Of a stretch of 64,000 nucleotides of DNA, positions 61,428 to 64,000 are shown in pieces (within the stretch, counting starts at the first letter, position 1; each line of letters starts with the position of its first letter). The translations under genes were made by a program, and so were the position numbers. The DNA is from Blautia coccoides (GTDB taxonomy: Bacteria; Bacillota; Clostridia; Lachnospirales; Lachnospiraceae), in the NCBI RefSeq assembly GCF_034355335.1, contig NZ_CP136422.1, positions 4,436,501-4,500,500 of the forward strand, written 5' to 3'. Below the pieces are notes generated by a model. That model saw nothing but the letters and a program-made list of their open reading frames with translations, did no database searches and was not told the origin of the DNA.

Positions 61428-62682
61428 TTTTTTCATTCCTCACTAATCGTTTTATTAACCCCTCTAGTCTTTCTGCAGCATGTCCATCTTCTACAGACCC
61501 CTTATCATTAAGAAATTGCTTAACTCTTTTTTCATATACCTTTTCATCGAAACGATCTATATTTTCACAAAGCTGCTTATTATTTTCTGCAACCATAAAA
61601 GGGGTTTCCTTTAATGGATAATACAGACCTCTTATTTCATTATACATATCACTATCTGTTGTATATATAAACCCAGGCCTGCCTGTTAATAGAAAATCAA
61701 ATATACAGCTAGAGTAATCTGTGATCACCGTATCCGCCGCTGCAAGAAGTTCCTGTATATCAGGATAATTTGTTGCATTAATACCAATCTTCATTTGATT
61801 TTCCCGAAATTCAGCTTTTGGATGGTATCTGACAACAAATTCCCAATTATCCCCAAAACGTTCTTCTAATTTTCCCACTACCATTTCCGAATCTAAATAT
61901 TCTCCCTCATATTGGCCATTATCACGAAATGTAGGAACATATAAAACCATTTTACTTTCAAAAGAAATACCCAATTCTTTTTTGACTTTTTTTATAATAC
62001 TATCATATTTCGTAAAAAATATATCATTTCTGGGATGTCCATATTCCTTTATATTTTTTACATTCCAAAATGCCCGTTTATAAATCCTTGTCTCAAAATC
62101 ACTATTTGAAATCCAAAAATCAGTCAAATCTGCATTTTTTTTTGCAAGATATTCCCAGTTTCTATCTATTACCAGATTCCGACAGTCACCTTCAATTTTT
62201 TTAATACCAAAAGAACCATGCCACAGTTGAATATAAATCTGACCCTCTTTCTTTTGAAGCCCTTTATTCAGATATGCGACCAAATGATAATTACAAATCC
62301 AGATACCCGCAGTTGCATACTCCATAAATGCTTCTTCTGACATATATTCAACCAGTCTAATATTAGGGGGAAAATAGTTTGTATTACTGGCAACATCCTT
62401 TACAACCCAAACTAATTCATATTTATTGGGGTTTTTTAATAACTGCTCTACAACATACTTACAATTACATCCATATCCCATTCCCATATAATTATCAAAA
62501 ATAATTTTATTTTTTTGTATTGGGATATCTCCCCATTTCCTCTGATATCTTTTTTGTAAAGAAAATCTAATATTAATTTTTGTATTTTTTATTCGATAAA
62601 TCTTATAATCATTCTCGATAGTATACTGAACGAATATTTTAATTATTTTCTTTATTACTATTAGTAATCTTTTCTTATTCAT
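61393..62682 (-). CDS. CDP-glycerol glycerophosphotransferase-family protein, second copy
   Basis: A 429-residue TagB/TagF-family enzyme without the long N-terminal domain of its neighbour at 58125. Motifs: QLWHGSFGIKKIEGD, VLYVPTFRDNGQ, FVVRYHPKAEF and TVITDYSSCIFDFLLTGRPG. Having two members suggests a primase/polymerase division of labour, as for TagB and TagF, or two different polyol phosphates. AT-rich codon use resembles the rest of the surface cluster, unlike the dcw genes. Confidence 0.87.
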   Translation of the reverse strand: MNKKRLLIVIKKIIKIFVQYTIENDYKIYRIKNTKINIRFSLQKRYQRKWGDIPIQKNKIIFDNYMGMGYGCNCKYVVEQLLKNPNKYELVWVVKDVASNTNYFPPNIRLVEYMSEEAFMEYATAGIWICNYHLVAYLNKGLQKKEGQIYIQLWHGSFGIKKIEGDCRNLVIDRNWEYLAKKNADLTDFWISNSDFETRIYKRAFWNVKNIKEYGHPRNDIFFTKYDSIIKKVKKELGISFESKMVLYVPTFRDNGQYEGEYLDSEMVVGKLEERFGDNWEFVVRYHPKAEFRENQMKIGINATNYPDIQELLAAADTVITDYSSCIFDFLLTGRPGFIYTTDSDMYNEIRGLYYPLKETPFMVAENNKQLCENIDRFDEKVYEKRVKQFLNDKGSVEDGHAAERLEGLIKRLVRNEKNEEISKNILES

Positions 62683-62716
62683 CTATTATACTCCAGCATA
62701 ATTTTATACACACATT

Positions 62717-63502
62717 TTAAAGTTTACAATATAGATAAGAATCATGCTGTGGCTTTCTATATTGATTATCCGGTAATTTTTTCCAATCACCATACAACTG
62801 TGTCAAATATTCGTCCTGCATAGAAGGTGCCCAAAATTCCGAGATCCCGAACTTTACTTTTTGCAATGGTATCAGCCAATCTTTTGGCATAATCTCTCTT
62901 GAATAACCAGCTACCCCAAATAAACTACAAACATTATTACTTTTTTCAGTATTCCATTTGGTAATATAATTTTTACAAAACCTTATTATAATCTTCCACA
63001 TTTTTTCAGGAATAATTTTCAGCAAGATTTTTGAACTATCGCGTGCAAACTTTCCTTTATTTTTTACAGGCAGATGATAAATACCCAGATAATAAATAAG
63101 TGACAGATATTTTTGTAGCATACGCTGAATTTTACTATACGGTACTCCGTCTATAGGATGTATATCGATTTTTGGCGCATGAATACGCAACTCTGTAATC
63201 TTGAAATCGTAGAGATGTCCAATTGGCGCTTCCGGTAATATTTTCTTTTCTACCGGCGAGTAATCCATATCTTTTAATTTATTATTATTTGATTCCATGA
63301 ATGCTTCCATTTTTTCAAAGTCGTCACGAAACATAGCCACGTCAATGTCATCATCCCATGGAATAAATCCATGATGGCGGAAAGCGCCTAAAGCACTTCC
63401 TCCTACAAGAAAAAATTTAATATTATGTTCTTCACAAAATCTCTGAAATTCTATCAGCATTTCCAAAAGATGTTCCTGATATTTCTTTAAACTATTATCC
63501 AT
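62717..63502 (-). CDS. LicD-family phosphotransferase
   Basis: A 261-residue LicD protein with the nucleotidyltransferase-fold motif FFLVGGSALGAFRHHG followed by FIPWDDDIDVAMFRDDF. LicD proteins add phosphocholine or similar groups to surface sugars in pneumococcus and Haemophilus. licA, licB and licC are not in the window, so the donor could be another CDP-linked group. It overlaps the upstream glycosyltransferase gene by 8 nt. Confidence 0.88.
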   Translation of the reverse strand: MDNSLKKYQEHLLEMLIEFQRFCEEHNIKFFLVGGSALGAFRHHGFIPWDDDIDVAMFRDDFEKMEAFMESNNNKLKDMDYSPVEKKILPEAPIGHLYDFKITELRIHAPKIDIHPIDGVPYSKIQRMLQKYLSLIYYLGIYHLPVKNKGKFARDSSKILLKIIPEKMWKIIIRFCKNYITKWNTEKSNNVCSLFGVAGYSREIMPKDWLIPLQKVKFGISEFWAPSMQDEYLTQLYGDWKKLPDNQYRKPQHDSYLYCKL

Positions 63503-64000
63503 TTCTTTTTCTCAACATTTTTATATAAACTAACTTACGAATTGTATTTGGCACTAAGGTTATCAAAATTGTAATACCACATGCCTTTATATATTCCCAT
63601 GGTTTTAACAGTCCTATCTTTCTCTGTATTTGTCTCAAAATCAAATATCTCTGACAATACGCAATGCCCCCACGTCTGTTATACAAGTCATCGGATACAC
63701 GGGCTTTAACTAATACCTTCTGTATGTTATAAAATTTATATCCTTTTACAAGCATTCTGGACCATAAATTGTAATCCTCTAAATATGGAAAATTTCTGTA
63801 ATTTCCTGCATTCAATACATCTGCTTTTCTGAACATAGCAGTCATATGATTTATTGGATTTCTATATTTAGCATACTTCCAAATTTCCTTTTGCGTCTCC
63901 GGCATATTTTTTACTTGTGAAATAATTCCCCTATCATTAAACTCCCGCATCAGTCCACCACAAACCGATATCTGCGGATTATTCTCCATAAAATCCATCT
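63495..64000 (-). CDS. Family 2 glycosyltransferase, C-terminal part (cut by window end)
   Basis: Only the last 167 or so residues lie in the window; the gene continues beyond 64000. PYLEDYNLWSRMLVKGYKF carries the ED acid/base motif of GT2 enzymes, and a hydrophobic stretch near the end may attach it to the membrane. It is the first visible gene of the surface-polymer operon, likely adding a sugar to the repeat unit. Confidence 0.8.
   Translation of the reverse strand, partial: MDFMENNPQISVCGGLMREFNDRGIISQVKNMPETQKEIWKYAKYRNPINHMTAMFRKADVLNAGNYRNFPYLEDYNLWSRMLVKGYKFYNIQKVLVKARVSDDLYNRRGGIAYCQRYLILRQIQRKIGLLKPWEYIKACGITILITLVPNTIRKLVYIKMLRKRNG

Overview
The window looks like chromosome of a Gram-positive, spore-forming, anaerobic clostridium, most likely a Lachnospiraceae member close to Blautia. 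The signs are a clostridial-order division and cell-wall (dcw) cluster, a Spo0E-like protein, a SpoVD-like penicillin-binding protein, an ECF sigma/DUF4179 pair, PASTA kinase and PP2C phosphatase genes, a DAP-type MurE, teichoic-acid-like export genes and A/G-rich Shine-Dalgarno sites. Genus assignment is inference; no 16S gene is present.

Layout. 0.1-2.0 kb: divergent aroD and aroE. 2.1-3.8 kb: DUF4179 anti-sigma-like protein and its ECF sigma factor. 4.0-5.4 kb: a complete ISL3-family element with an 8-bp target duplication, sitting in the U-tract of the moaC-mog terminator. 5.5-6.5 kb: moaC-mog. 6.6-22.6 kb: the dcw cluster on the minus strand (mraZ, rsmH, ftsL, pbpB, spoVD-like, mraY, murD, ftsW, murA, divIB, ftsZ). 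An IS1634-family element splits it between divIB and ftsZ, with a 144-bp perfect direct repeat that carries a second copy of the likely ftsZ promoter. murG, murB, murC and ftsA are not in the cluster. 22.8-37.7 kb: lgt and a Spo0E-like gene, ychF, then a long minus-strand run (murE, priA, def, fmt, rsmB, rlmN, prpC, prkC, rsgA, rpe, thiN) joining peptidoglycan precursor synthesis, translation maturation and Ser/Thr phospho-signalling. 37.75-38.3 kb: a gene-free stretch with a 192-bp MITE-like inverted-repeat element. 38.3-44.6 kb: carbamate kinase, a two-part ThrE-like exporter, a PucR-type regulator and an old-yellow-enzyme flavoprotein whose expected ATG reads ATA. 44.8-50.0 kb: uppP and carAB. 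50.4-50.8 kb: two identical tRNA-Leu(CAG) genes, each with its own promoter and a leader hairpin that covaries between the copies. 50.9-64 kb: an AT-rich surface-polymer region with a frameshifted polytopic membrane protein, an LTA-synthase-like sulfatase, an acyltransferase, an extended SDR, an IspD/TarI-like cytidylyltransferase, two CDP-glycerol-type polymerases, a TagGH-type ABC exporter, LicD and a truncated GT2.

How it fits together. Much of the window makes, exports or controls the cell envelope. MurA, MurE, MurD and MraY make lipid-linked precursor; UppP recycles the carrier; FtsW, PBPs, FtsL and DivIB build septal wall under FtsZ; PrkC/PrpC probably sense and tune this; and the right-hand cluster makes a phosphodiester-linked surface polymer. 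I found no CRISPR array, prophage or clear defence system. The most distinctive signals are the long IS1634 duplication that copies a promoter, the MITE-like element, the covarying tRNA leader hairpin, the ATA start, and the IspD-like plus extended-SDR pair in the surface-polymer locus.
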